Shown here: one piece after another, positions 30,434-40,800 of the stretch | Layout: each line of letters begins with the position of its first letter | How positions within the stretch are numbered: position 1 is the first letter of the stretch | Assembly (NCBI GenBank): GCA_016721085.1 | Contig: JADKJI010000028.1 | Coordinates: forward strand, 1-64,000 | Reading direction: 5' to 3' | Length of the DNA stretch: 64,000 bases | From: Chitinophagaceae bacterium | GTDB lineage: Bacteria; Bacteroidota; Bacteroidia; Chitinophagales; Chitinophagaceae | Notes under the pieces: model-generated | The model's database searches: none | Told to the model about the DNA's origin: nothing | Seen by the model: the letters and a program-made list of their open reading frames with translations, nothing else | Program-made: the position numbers and the translations under genes

Positions 30434-31456
30434 TTGACAGAAACTATTATCAACCTTGAAACCGTTAACCCTATTGAATTTTTTGGTGTTAACAATGGAA
30501 AGCTCGACATCCTCAAGAAAAAATTTCCGCTGCTGAAAATCCTCTCCCGGGGAACACAACTAAAACTCAGCGGAGCTCCTGAACAAATCACCTCTGCAAA
30601 AGAAAAAATCGAACTCATTGTGCAGTACCTGCAACGAAATGGGCACATGAGTGAGAATTATTTCGAGCAGATACTTGGTGGAGATGATGCCGAAACAGTT
30701 GACAACTTTATTGAAAGAAACCCTAACGATGTTTTGGTTTTCGGTCCTAATGGGAAAACTGTTAGAGCCAGAACAGCCAACCAGAAACTACTTGTGGCTA
30801 AAGCTGAACGAAACGATATCGTTTTTGCTATTGGACCCGCAGGAACTGGTAAAACCTATACTGCAGTAGCTTTAGCAGTGCGAGCATTGAAAAATAAGAT
30901 GGTCAAGAAAATCATACTCACTCGTCCGGCAGTTGAAGCGGGCGAAAGTCTCGGTTTTCTGCCAGGCGATCTTAAAGAGAAAATCGACCCTTATCTGCGT
31001 CCACTATATGATGCATTAGATGATATGATCCCCGCCGACAAACTGGGTTACTATATGACCACCCGTGTTATTGAAATTGCTCCACTTGCTTATATGAGAG
31101 GTAGAACGCTCGACAATGCCTTCATCATCCTCGACGAGGCGCAGAATGCTACCGATCTTCAAATAAAGATGTTCCTTACCCGTATTGGTTCTAATGCAAA
31201 AGCAATAATTACTGGTGACTTAACTCAGATCGACCTTCCGAAGAACCAGAAAAGTGGTTTGGACAAAGCGGTACGAATACTACAGAACATAGATGGCATT
31301 GCCCATATTGAGCTGAATGAAGAAGACGTAGTCCGTCACCGATTGGTAAAAGCCATTATCCGAGCTTATGACAGAGATAAAGATGCTTCAGAAGCACCTA
31401 TCCCGGTTTTTAAGCAGCCAAGAGGAGGAAAAGACGACACAACCCCCACTTCCTAA
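30434..31456 (+). CDS. phoH: PhoH family ATPase
   Basis: 340 residues. An N-terminal KH-like segment (FGVNNGKLDILKKKFPLLK) precedes the ATPase domain with Walker A GPAGTGKTYTAV (about residue 138), TRPAVEAGESLGFLPGD, Walker B FIILDEAQNAT and the sensor region ITGDLTQIDLP. PhoH (YbeZ type) proteins act with RNA and are linked to ribosome maturation. The start is TTG at 30434 (TTGACAGAAACT); no ATG is available before the conserved sequence. A clear terminator follows. Confidence 0.93.
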   Translation: MTETIINLETVNPIEFFGVNNGKLDILKKKFPLLKILSRGTQLKLSGAPEQITSAKEKIELIVQYLQRNGHMSENYFEQILGGDDAETVDNFIERNPNDVLVFGPNGKTVRARTANQKLLVAKAERNDIVFAIGPAGTGKTYTAVALAVRALKNKMVKKIILTRPAVEAGESLGFLPGDLKEKIDPYLRPLYDALDDMIPADKLGYYMTTRVIEIAPLAYMRGRTLDNAFIILDEAQNATDLQIKMFLTRIGSNAKAIITGDLTQIDLPKNQKSGLDKAVRILQNIDGIAHIELNEEDVVRHRLVKAIIRAYDRDKDASEAPIPVFKQPRGGKDDTTPTS

Positions 31457-31477
31457 TTATCTTTAAAGGAATATACC

Positions 31478-31508
31478 AAAGCCTGCGGTTTTATCTGCAG
31501 GCTTTTTT
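31478..31508 (+). terminator. Terminator after phoH
   Basis: AAAGCCTGC-GGTTTTAT-CTGCAGGCTTTTTT hairpin with T tract. Confidence 0.85.
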
Positions 31509-31518
31509 AATTTTGGGT

Positions 31519-31920
31519 ATGAAGTATTTATCCCTCCTCTTTATTACCATCATTACAGCAGCAGCTTGCTCCACATCTAACCAACCTGTTCCAGCAGAGA
31601 ATGCAACAGATGCAGGACGTGAATTTGTAAGAGCCGTATTAGATGGAAATTTTGACCGCGCATCCTTTTATCTACTACAAGATTCAACCAACCAATTACT
31701 CTTCAACCAACAGAAAGAGAATTACAAAAAGATGAAAGATGTTGAGCGAAGGGATTATAAAGACGCTTCCATTCGCCCGGTTGGAATTATACCAGAAAAT
31801 GATTCCATCACTATCTTCCGCTATTATCATAGTGCCAATGCAAAAGACACCACGCCGCTACGAATCGTCAGAAAAGATGGACAATGGTTAGTCGACCTTA
31901 AGTCAGTAATAAAAATGTAA
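31519..31920 (+). CDS. Lipoprotein, DUF4878-like
   Basis: 133 residues from ATG at 31519. Signal sequence with lipobox TAAAC (Cys near residue 17). The mature domain (GREFVRAVLDGNFDRASFYL...RIVRKDGQWLVDL) resembles NTF2-like/DUF4878 proteins, where a cone-shaped fold holds a small ligand or partner. Function unknown. It ends 2 nt before crcB, so the two are probably one transcript. Confidence 0.75.
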   Translation: MKYLSLLFITIITAAACSTSNQPVPAENATDAGREFVRAVLDGNFDRASFYLLQDSTNQLLFNQQKENYKKMKDVERRDYKDASIRPVGIIPENDSITIFRYYHSANAKDTTPLRIVRKDGQWLVDLKSVIKM

Positions 31921-31922
31921 TC

Positions 31923-32297
31923 ATGCTCTGGAAACATTTACTACTAGTAGCATTAGGTGGTGGCGTTGGCTCGGTAGCCCGGTTCCTGGGGCAAAAATGG
32001 CTAGCGGGTAGTTTCAATACCCAGTTTCCATATGGCACCTTGTTTGTTAATATCCTGGGATGTTTGCTGATAGGACTTATTTATGGATTAGCGTCCCGAC
32101 ATGAATGGATGAATCCGGAATGGCGTATATTATTGATGACAGGCTTTTGCGGTGGCTTCACAACATTCTCAGCATTCACCCTTGAGAGCATGGGATTACT
32201 TCAAGAACAAAAAATACTACCCTTTTTTATTTATCTTTTCACCAGCGTTGCTATCGGACTAGCCGCTACATTCGCTGGATATTGGATAACCCGTTAA
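31923..32297 (+). CDS. crcB: CrcB/Fluc fluoride channel
   Basis: 124 residues with four transmembrane helices; dimers export fluoride. Conserved pieces: GGGVGSVARF, PYGTLFVNILGCLLIG (the Asn that lines the pore), and TGFCGGFTTFSAFTLE, the family signature. Only one copy is seen here, as in homodimeric Fluc. The pyrophosphatase gene follows immediately, and that enzyme family is known to be fluoride-sensitive. No fluoride riboswitch can fit between this gene and the preceding lipoprotein gene. Confidence 0.95.
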   Translation: MLWKHLLLVALGGGVGSVARFLGQKWLAGSFNTQFPYGTLFVNILGCLLIGLIYGLASRHEWMNPEWRILLMTGFCGGFTTFSAFTLESMGLLQEQKILPFFIYLFTSVAIGLAATFAGYWITR

Positions 32298-32317
32298 CTA
32301 TATAAACCTTTACAACC

Positions 32318-32863
32318 ATGATGACTGTATTACATCCCTGGCATGGTGCCCATTACGGAGAAAACGCTCCGCTTCAGGTAAATGCCATAATAGAAATCCC
32401 AGAAGGAAGCCGCGCAAAATATGAAGTAGATAAAGCTACCGGCTTACTGAAACTGGATCGCGTGATTTATTCTTCCTTCCACTATCCTATCAATTATGGA
32501 TTTATTCCACAAACGCTTGGACAGGATAATGACCCTTTAGATATTCTGGTTTTCTGTTCTCAGACCATTGCTCCACTTTGTTTAGTGGAAGTGACTGTGA
32601 TAGGAAACATGCAGATGATTGATAGTGGGCAGATGGATGATAAGATCATTGCTGTTGCCACTCAAGATCCTTCAGTGAATCATATAAGCTCTATCAATGA
32701 AATGCCTCCACATTTTATTAATGAAATGAGGAACTTCTTTGAACAATACAAAGTTTTAGAGAACAAGAAAGTGGAGATTGATAATTTCCAGGATGCAGCC
32801 ACTGCCTATAAGGTGATAATGGATGCTATCTTATTCTACAAAGACAAATACCGTCATACATAA
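32318..32863 (+). CDS. ppa: Inorganic pyrophosphatase (family I)
   Basis: 181 residues. Hydrolyses PPi to two phosphates, pulling biosynthetic reactions forward. It contains IIEIPEGSRAKYEVDK, FHYPINYGFIPQT and the metal signature DNDPLDILV, plus Asp in DDKIIAV and the C-terminal KVEIDNFQD helix, all in the family I order and length. The stop overlaps the next start (TAATG). It sits between crcB and a TauE-like transporter gene. Confidence 0.96.
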   Translation: MMTVLHPWHGAHYGENAPLQVNAIIEIPEGSRAKYEVDKATGLLKLDRVIYSSFHYPINYGFIPQTLGQDNDPLDILVFCSQTIAPLCLVEVTVIGNMQMIDSGQMDDKIIAVATQDPSVNHISSINEMPPHFINEMRNFFEQYKVLENKKVEIDNFQDAATAYKVIMDAILFYKDKYRHT

Positions 32864-33294
32864 TGAAACCTCCAGCTATGCCCACTCAAGAAATCGTCAT
32901 CATCATCCTGATAGGATTAGCCGCCGGAGTGCTTAGTGGTTTGGTTGGAATCGGTGGAGGCATCATACTAGTGCCAATACTTGTGTTTTTTCTTGGCTAT
33001 ACCCAGTATCAGGCCCAGGGTACATCATTGGCAGTTCTTCTTTTGCCAGTTGGCATATTAGCATTCCTGAATTATTATAACGAGTGCAAAAAAATAGGAA
33101 CTCCAATCGATATGCGAATCGTTGGTCTGTTAGCTGCAGGTTTTGTAGTAGGTGCTCTTGGTGGCAGCGAAATTGCAGGAAAAATCAATAAGGAATTGTT
33201 GAAGAAAATATTCGCAATCGTTTTGTTATATACGGCAATAAAAATGATGAATTGGGATACCCTTATATTTCGTTGGGTTAAAAGTATCTTTTAA
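32863..33294 (+). CDS. TauE/SafE family transporter
   Basis: 143 residues, four or five transmembrane helices. Signature SGLVGIGGGIILVPILVFFLGYTQYQAQGTSLA. It is about half the usual length of TauE/SafE proteins (around 250), so it is either a half-size form working as a dimer or truncated. Start overlaps the ppa stop. The 3' end overlaps the convergent peptidase gene by 17 bp. Substrate unknown. Confidence 0.88.
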   Translation: MKPPAMPTQEIVIIILIGLAAGVLSGLVGIGGGIILVPILVFFLGYTQYQAQGTSLAVLLLPVGILAFLNYYNECKKIGTPIDMRIVGLLAAGFVVGALGGSEIAGKINKELLKKIFAIVLLYTAIKMMNWDTLIFRWVKSIF

Positions 33295-34057
33295 TGATCC
33301 GGAGCCGGTGGGTTCGCTCACCGGTTTCCGCATTTATTATCCCCTCGTGATCCATCTTATCTTTTCTCACCTTACCATAAGCATGAACAATTTCAAAAGG
33401 ACTAAGCAACACGCCAACATGTTGTATGTTTCCTTCTCCATCATCAAAAAAGGCAAGGTCACCACATTGGGCCTGTTGTAAAAAATCTACCACTTCTCCT
33501 TCCGATGCCTGATGTACAGCATCACGTAACAGCTCAATTCCAATAGAACGAAACAAGACCTGCACAAAGCCACTACAATCGGCACCCATTTGGGTTCTTC
33601 CTCCCCATAAATAAGGTGTATTATACCATAAACTTACTTGTTGCAACAATGCCTTTTCATTAGGTATCATGGCACTGAAAAGGATAGCACCAATGCCACT
33701 ATAGGTATAATTCAAATTCCCGATATTACCTTCTTCCCCATCAAAACCAGTAAGAACCGAGCCTAATGGGCAGAACATCTTATCCTTTCCTGTACAATCT
33801 ATATGATCGCCGATGGCTTCAGGCAAAAGCACCCAGGTAAGAGGTGATCGTGCCAAAGTTCTATCTATAGATTCTAATTGTAAAGCCTGTACCCAACCAT
33901 CATAATCGTCGTGAAGAGATAATATCCGGCACCAGGTATCCTTTTCTTCCAAAACTTCAACGGTTTCCCCAAAAAGCAATTGGTTTACCATTTCGCTGGT
34001 ATGTGAAGGCTCTTTTCTAACAGGAATTACTGGTACCGCAGCAGCTGCAAAGTTCAT
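33278..34057 (-). CDS. NlpC/P60 cell-wall peptidase with SH3-type domain
   Basis: 259 residues if started at ATG 34057 (MNFAAAAVPVIPVRKEPSH); an earlier start at 34084 is possible. N-terminal bacterial SH3-like domains (residues 1-130) guide the enzyme to peptidoglycan. The C40 domain has the catalytic Cys in GADCSGFVQVLFRS, His in IQHVGVLLS and a second His in IVHAYGKVRKDK. It would cut D-Glu to diaminopimelate bonds in recycled muropeptides or in the wall. Tail-to-tail overlap with the TauE-like gene. Confidence 0.9.
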   Translation of the reverse strand: MNFAAAAVPVIPVRKEPSHTSEMVNQLLFGETVEVLEEKDTWCRILSLHDDYDGWVQALQLESIDRTLARSPLTWVLLPEAIGDHIDCTGKDKMFCPLGSVLTGFDGEEGNIGNLNYTYSGIGAILFSAMIPNEKALLQQVSLWYNTPYLWGGRTQMGADCSGFVQVLFRSIGIELLRDAVHQASEGEVVDFLQQAQCGDLAFFDDGEGNIQHVGVLLSPFEIVHAYGKVRKDKMDHEGIINAETGERTHRLRIIKRYF

Positions 34058-34157
34058 AAGTAAGATTTCCATAAAAATAATCATTACAAAGCCACGAGGC
34101 GGTATGAATTTTTACAATAGCTGCATCTTAGTTGAAGAAATTTGATATTTTCAACTG

Positions 34158-34727
34158 GTGAATACAGACAGGTTTACCCATATCAGTGACCAGGAACTGC
34201 TTGAACGCTTTTACAGCAGCCACGACAACCAATGGTTGGGGATAGTGCTGCAACGATATACCTTACTACTTTTAGGTGTCTGTATGAAATACCTCAAGAA
34301 CGAAGACGAAGCCAAAGACGCCGTTCAACAGGTATTCCTGAAAACCATCACAGAACTGCACAAATACAAGGTTGATTATTTCAAGTCCTGGTTATATATG
34401 GTGGCCAAAAACCACTGTCTCATGAAACTGCGCGACCGCCAGGGAAAGCAACCTTTCGAATTAAAGGAGCAGCAATTAATGACGCCCGAAGAAGAAAGCA
34501 ATAAGAACCTGCATATAGAAAAAGACAGGCAATTGGAACTAATGGCTATGTGTTTAGAGGAATTGAACAGCGAGCAACAACAATGCGTAACTTTGTTCTA
34601 TCTGGAGAAAAAATCGTATCAGGAGATAGCTGAAAAAACCGGCTATTCACTGATGCAGGTAAAAAGTCATATTCAAAACGGAAAGAGGAACCTGAAAATA
34701 CTATTGGAAAAAAAGCTGGCTTCCTAA
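34158..34727 (+). CDS. ECF-type RNA polymerase sigma factor
   Basis: 189 residues, start GTG at 34158. Region 2 contains CMKYLKNEDEAKDAVQQVFLK (the DNA-melting and -10 helices) and SWLYMVAKNHCLMKLRD. Region 4 has LEELNSEQQQCVTLFYLEKKSYQEIAEKTGYSLMQVKSHIQNGKRNLK, the helix-turn-helix that reads the -35 element. It is followed after 9 nt by a small membrane protein gene that looks like its anti-sigma factor. Confidence 0.93.
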   Translation: MNTDRFTHISDQELLERFYSSHDNQWLGIVLQRYTLLLLGVCMKYLKNEDEAKDAVQQVFLKTITELHKYKVDYFKSWLYMVAKNHCLMKLRDRQGKQPFELKEQQLMTPEEESNKNLHIEKDRQLELMAMCLEELNSEQQQCVTLFYLEKKSYQEIAEKTGYSLMQVKSHIQNGKRNLKILLEKKLAS

Positions 34728-34736
34728 GCCTTCATC

Positions 34737-35087
34737 ATGAACAAGGACCTATTAAACATATTATCAAACAGCAATAAGGACATCGACAATCAACAGTTGA
34801 TGGACTATTTAAGCGGGCGTTTACCCGAAGAGCAGAAACATGAGGTAGAGCGCTGGATGGCTGATAATGATTTCGGGAATGAAGCGATAGAAGGACTATC
34901 ACAGATCAACAGTAAACAGCATCTTCAACAATATGTTGATGACCTTAATGGTCAGCTCAACAAATATATCCAGCAAAAAAAGAGCCGCCGCGAAAAAAGA
35001 AAAATTAAGGAAAACCCATGGACCTATCTCGCCCTTTTATTGATTTTGGTTCTTTGTATTACCGCTTACTTTCTGATAAAAAAATAA
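34737..35087 (+). CDS. Probable anti-sigma factor
   Basis: 116 residues. A cytosolic N-terminal region (residues 1-85) includes DNQQLMDYLSGRLPEEQKHEVERWMADN, resembling the anti-sigma domain that grips ECF sigma factors, though the His-x3-Cys-x2-Cys zinc motif is absent. A single C-terminal membrane helix (TYLALLLILVLCITAYFLI) ends the protein with no periplasmic domain. The gene order with the sigma factor is the usual one. Confidence 0.8.
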   Translation: MNKDLLNILSNSNKDIDNQQLMDYLSGRLPEEQKHEVERWMADNDFGNEAIEGLSQINSKQHLQQYVDDLNGQLNKYIQQKKSRREKRKIKENPWTYLALLLILVLCITAYFLIKK

Positions 35088-35386
35088 CAGGCTAAAAATA
35101 TATAGCTTTTACCTGAATTACAATAAGTTAGGCTATAATTTACGGTTAGCCTAGATATATTATATTTAAAAACACTTTGAACTAACAAATATTAGTATTA
35201 CTTTTTCATTAATATTTTTTAGTCTCAAATCCTCCATCCCCTCCAAAAGCCGTCTTTTCTCCAATTATTTTCATTCATCTATCCCTCGAAAAGCTCACTG
35301 ATATAACGTGTAGCCACCATCTTTTGAATCAACCATCGTTGTCGATATCCCCCTGTTAGTTTTCTCTTTTCTAACGATAAACGTGC
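35088..35386. other. AT-rich intergenic region
   Basis: No gene or inverted repeat seen; presumably holds the promoter of the LamG gene. Confidence 0.45.
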
Positions 35387-37837
35387 ATGACGATGGAAAA
35401 AAATCCCGCCCGGATAGCATATCTGATATGCTTAACTGTATTTACATTGTTTCTACCAGAAATAGTGTCATCCCAATCTTCCCTTAGATTCAATGGGACA
35501 AACAATTATGTTCAATGCAATAATGGAAACGCCGTTACTATTGGTGGAAATTTCACCATTGAAGCCTGGATAAAAATCGAAGGGCGTGGCCGTGTTGCCG
35601 CTACAGGGGCTGGAACCAGCGTAACAACTGGTTTCACAAACATTATACCCTTAGTAACAAAAGGCAGGGCTGTTGCCGACGGAACTAATTCAAGAGAAAT
35701 AAATTATTTCTTTGGATACGATTCAGCTACAAGACAATTAGTGGCATATTACGAAGTATCTGGGGGGCTCAACAACCGGGCAATGTGTACTACCCCGCTA
35801 GACACCTGCACCTGGACACATGTTGCTGTTACCTGCGATATGACAAATGCCAACTCAGCCAACAGAGCATGGATCTTTTATATAAATGGAGTACAACAGA
35901 ACAGTGTTGCTTTTACTGCTAATGCAGTTCCCGTTTCGGGAGCACTTGCCCCATTAACATTGGGAAGTGCATTCGACTATACCGGTAGTGCTGTAGGAAC
36001 TTCTCTTGGAAACTTTGAAGGAAAAATGGACGAGGTGCGAATATGGAGTGCCGTTAGAACACCGGCAGAAATTTCAGCTAATTACGCCAATGAATTAGCA
36101 GGTCCTCAAACGAATATGATTGCCAGGTATGCATTAAATGAACAATCCGGAACAACTATTACAAACAATGGTTCTGTTGGTGCCACTGGAAATGGCACTT
36201 TAGTAAATACACCAGGTTGGTTTCCAAATTTCGGATCTGATGGACTTATCAATCCGGCACAGGCATCAGCCCTTGATTTTAATGGCAGCTCCCAATATGT
36301 AAGCATGGGCAAGGCTACTTCACTTAATACAGGATCTTTCACCATAGAAGCATGGATACGAATTGAAGGTACACATACTGCTACTTCCACAGGAACTGGT
36401 GGTATAACTTCGGCTATTCCTATTGTTACTAAAGGAAGAGGAGAAGCAGAGACACCCAGTAACCTGAACATGAATTATTTCATGGGAATTGATAATACCA
36501 CTGGGCAGCTAGCGGCCGATTTTGAAGAAGCCTATAACGGAACTACCGCACCAAACCATCCCATCATTGGGAATACAGTTCTGGCAGCCAATACATGGTA
36601 TCACGTTGCAGTAACATATGGTAGTGGTACCTGGAAATTGTATGTGAATGGAGTTCTGGATAAATCGAAAGCAGAAGCAGGAAGCCCCTCCCCTGAGTTA
36701 AACTCAATTCAACATGCAGCCATCGGGTCAGCATTGACTTCAGATGGTACTGCGGCCGGATTCTTCAATGGAAAAATAGATGATGTGCGTATTTGGAATA
36801 CAGCACGCTCACAAGTGGATATTCAGACAAATATGTATCAGTCATTATCTAGCGGTACAGGGCTATTAGGTAGTTGGAAATTAAATGAGAATGTAGCAAC
36901 AAAAGTTGAGAACAGTGTTGCCAATTCCTGTAGTTCTTTAGGAACCTTAAAAGGAGGGCCAAGCTTTACTGGCGCTAATTTCACTCCGCTTATGGCTGAT
37001 AATACGCCCTCCCCTTCTAATGGTGCAACAAATTACAATGGCAACACATTTACTATTACGCCAACTCATAGCAGCGGAAGCACCATGTCTGTTACCTTAT
37101 ATACGCGAATCATCAATACAGGAAATTTTGTAGCTGTTGGAACTAATGCCAGCGCTGCATCAGGTACACCAATCAATATTAACTGGATATCCATTCAACC
37201 TAATACTACTTATGAATGGTTTGTGTCAATGACCAATGGATCAAATGTGGTAAACGGTAAAGTGTACACTGTATCAACGGCAGGTTTCATTCCTGTAAAA
37301 TTTGTGAGTTTTGAAGGGGCTGTAATAAATAATCAAGTGCAATTAAAATGGAGCACCCTTAATGAGATGGACAATGATTATTTCCAGATTGAAAGATCTA
37401 CTGATGGAAGAAAATTCTCTCCTATCGGCAAAATAAAAGGGCAATTGAATTCAACCAGTCTTAGTACCTATAATTTCACCGACCCGAACCCGAATAAAGG
37501 GGTTTCGTATTACCAGTTAAAACAGGTAGATATCGATGAACATTTTAGTGTATCAAAAGTAGTAAGGGTAACTGTTACTGATAAGGGATCATTCGGTTTA
37601 GTCATCTTCCCTAATCCAATCAAAGGAAATGAAATCAACTTATCATTTCTTGAATCTATAAATAATTCCATAACTGTTAAAATATTTGATTTAGCTGGTA
37701 AGCTTCAGCTAAACCAACAAGTATCTGTAGAGAATCAGAATACAAGTATCAGGCATACACTTGCCAACGGTATTTATATACTTAAAGTTTCTACTGCGCA
37801 AAATGAATACAGTCAGAAAATAATTGTTCAAAAATAA
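35387..37837 (+). CDS. Double-LamG T9SS surface protein
   Basis: 816 residues, signal peptide (ISYLICLTVFTLFLPEI region). Two LamG/concanavalin-like domains: about residues 30-230 (NYVQCNNGNAVTIGGNFTIE...GKMDEVRIWSAVRTPAEI) and 295-490 (QYVSMGKATSLNTGSFTIEA...GKIDDVRIWNTARSQVDI). They are followed by a fibronectin-like part and the sorting domain FPNPIKGNEINLSFLE...NGIYILKVS. LamG domains bind carbohydrate or protein ligands, so it is likely an adhesin or glycan-capture protein. No catalytic motif. Tandem partner of the larger gene 37899-41194. Confidence 0.88.
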   Translation: MTMEKNPARIAYLICLTVFTLFLPEIVSSQSSLRFNGTNNYVQCNNGNAVTIGGNFTIEAWIKIEGRGRVAATGAGTSVTTGFTNIIPLVTKGRAVADGTNSREINYFFGYDSATRQLVAYYEVSGGLNNRAMCTTPLDTCTWTHVAVTCDMTNANSANRAWIFYINGVQQNSVAFTANAVPVSGALAPLTLGSAFDYTGSAVGTSLGNFEGKMDEVRIWSAVRTPAEISANYANELAGPQTNMIARYALNEQSGTTITNNGSVGATGNGTLVNTPGWFPNFGSDGLINPAQASALDFNGSSQYVSMGKATSLNTGSFTIEAWIRIEGTHTATSTGTGGITSAIPIVTKGRGEAETPSNLNMNYFMGIDNTTGQLAADFEEAYNGTTAPNHPIIGNTVLAANTWYHVAVTYGSGTWKLYVNGVLDKSKAEAGSPSPELNSIQHAAIGSALTSDGTAAGFFNGKIDDVRIWNTARSQVDIQTNMYQSLSSGTGLLGSWKLNENVATKVENSVANSCSSLGTLKGGPSFTGANFTPLMADNTPSPSNGATNYNGNTFTITPTHSSGSTMSVTLYTRIINTGNFVAVGTNASAASGTPININWISIQPNTTYEWFVSMTNGSNVVNGKVYTVSTAGFIPVKFVSFEGAVINNQVQLKWSTLNEMDNDYFQIERSTDGRKFSPIGKIKGQLNSTSLSTYNFTDPNPNKGVSYYQLKQVDIDEHFSVSKVVRVTVTDKGSFGLVIFPNPIKGNEINLSFLESINNSITVKIFDLAGKLQLNQQVSVENQNTSIRHTLANGIYILKVSTAQNEYSQKIIVQK

Positions 37838-37898
37838 AAATCACCGGCAGCTAAAGAACTGCAAAAAACCTTTTGATTAAAGATTATAAGTGCTATTT

Positions 37899-40800
37899 AT
37901 GAAACAAAACAACCCCTACTTCGCAAAAATTTCTGTGCTTCTGGTTTTACTGGTATCAATGGCAACATTGGTATTGGGCCAATCACTGAAATTAAACGGA
38001 ACAAGCCAATACGGGCGTGCTCCACACAACGCTGCATTGCAATTACAATCTTTCACCCTCGAGTTCTGGGTTCGTCCTGAAGGAACAGGAACTGTCTCCA
38101 CTCAGGGAAGCGGATCAAACGGACTATCCAACGTATATCCTGTTCTTACCAAAGGAAGGGCAGAAACGGAAAATGCCGCGGTGGATGTCAACTACTATTC
38201 AGGTATCAGTAGCAGCACCAACAAGATCGGATTCGATTTTGAAGATGATGCAACATCCGAGAATCACCCAATTTACAGTGCGACTCCATTGCAAAGCTGC
38301 GTATGGCAGCACGTTGCGGCTACTTATGATGATGTAAACGGTATTTGGAAAATTTATATCAATGGCGTACTTGATAGCAGCAAAGCATTATCACAGAATT
38401 TTCATCCCCGTTCTGCAAGCACTGTAAATCTATCTTTCGGAACAGGTGTAAACTCTACCAATGTTACCGATGGATTCTTCAATGGTAGCATGGATGAAAT
38501 AAGGATATGGAACAGAGTACGTACTGATGCAGAAATATTGCTGGTAAAAATCAACAGATAACCAGCGATCCAAACCTTGCAGCCCGCTATAGTCTTAATG
38601 AAGGCACTGGCACCACTGCAGCTAATTCATCTGCCACAGGTGCAGCTATCAATGCTGCTTTAACCGGCGCTCCTTTATGGAATGCAAATAATTTCGACCC
38701 ATCATCTGTAATCACTTCTGGTTCTATAGATTTTGATGGTGCCAATGATTATATAACCATGGGTTCTGCCACAGGGCTGAATGCCACGAATTTTACCCTG
38801 GAAGGATGGGTGCGTATTGAGGGTACTGGTACGTCAACAAGTACAGGAACAAATGGTATCACCGGCTTCCCTATCATCACAAAAGGAAGAGGTGAATCAG
38901 AAACAGCAGGCTTAAACCTCAACTATTTCCTTGGAGTAGATTCAAGTAATTTCCTTGTGGCTGATTTTGAAGAAGTAACAGGACCAAATCACCCATAGTT
39001 GGGAATACAGCACTCAAGGCCAATGTTTGGTATCATATAGCGGTAACATATGGAGCAGGAACCTGGAGGCTTTATATAAATGGTGTTTTGGATAAATCAA
39101 AAACGGAAGCAGGTAGCCCATCTCCTGAACCTAATTCTGGACAACATTTCTCCATAGGATCTGCCCTTACCTCAACAGGCGTATCTCAAGGAACATTCAA
39201 TGGTAAGATTGATGAAGTACGGGTATGGAATGTTGTAAGAAGTGCAACAGATATCTCAAATAACTATCTGGTTGAATTAAGCAGTGGATCAGGATTAGCA
39301 GGTCGCTGGGGCTTTAATGAATGTTCTGGTAATTCTGCTATCAACTCGGTTGCTGGTGGAGCAACAGGAACTTTAACCAATGCACCAACCAGGACCGTTG
39401 CGAACTTTAATCCCGCGCCATCAGACCCAATCAATCCAAACCCTGCCAGTGGAACAATCAATTTCCCAGGCAATCAGGTTGGCATTACTGTGAACGACCG
39501 TAACGCACAGAATATGACGGTAACCCTTTACGGCCGTAAGAAAAATGCAGCTGCTGGAACTCCATTCACTATTATAGGTTTACCAGACACTCAATTCTAT
39601 ACTGAGGAACCCCAAGGTGCTAATAGTTCTGGTGGTGGACATAATGGTATATTCAAATCGCAAACACAATGGATCGCTAACCATCGTGTAGACAGCAATA
39701 TCGTTTTCGTGTCACAATTGGGTGACTGCACACAGAATGGAGATACAAAAGAAATTGAATTCAAGCGTGCAGATACTGCCATTAAGAATATTGAAAACCC
39801 TAATGTTCCAACAGCATTTGGTATACCATATGCCATATCAGTAGGGAACCATGATCAGGGACCAATCTACAATCCGAATGGCACTTCCATTTTCTATAAC
39901 CAATACTTTGGAAGCGCACGATTTGCTGGCAGAACTTATTACGGAGGTCATTATGGCGCCAATAACCATAACAGTTATCAGTTATTCAGTGCAGGCGGTA
40001 TTGATTTCATCCACATATCACTGGACTATAATGACAATAGCAATGCCGCAGGTCAGGGAAGTACAACGGACGTTGAAACTTTACAAGCGGTATTAGATTG
40101 GGCTGACAACTTATTAAAGACATATCCTAACCGCAAAGCCATATTGTCTACACATTGGCTCATGGGTACAGGAACACAAACAGCCTTCCAGGGACCGGGC
40201 CAGAAGATTTATGATGATCTGAAAGACAATCCGAATCTTATATTGATGTTAGCAGGACATGTTGCTGGAGAAGGAAGGAGAACAGATGTATTTGGTGGTA
40301 ATACAGTGCATACCCTGATGTCGGATTATCAAAGTGGATTCACCAATGGTGGAAATGGTTTCTTAAGAATCATGCGTTTTGATCCGGCAACAAATACACT
40401 TTCTGTAAAAACATACTCTCCATACGCAAATAGTTCCCGTACAGGAGCTAGCTCAGAATTCCAACTACCCGTATCATTAGGTGGAGCGAGCTTCACTATG
40501 ATTAATTCGCAGGTAAATGCAGCATCTGGAAGTACAGTAAACCTTCCTTGGGCTGGATTGGAACCTTTAACTGAATATGAATGGTATGTAACCGTTAGTG
40601 ACGGGGAAAATGAAGTGACCAGTCAGGTATTCAATTTCAAGACCTCCGGTCTGGTGCCTATCAAACTGATGGAATTCAAAGCTGTCGAAGAAAACACTCA
40701 GGTAAAACTTAGCTGGAAAACAGCCACTGAATCGAACAGCCAGCGTTTTGATGTTGAACGTTCAACAGATGGAAGTCATTTCAACAAAATTGGTGAAGTA

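Noticed and set aside
31400..31923. Fluoride riboswitch before crcB
   Set aside because: crcB starts 3 nt after the lipoprotein stop, leaving no room; I saw no such motif in the short gap after phoH either.
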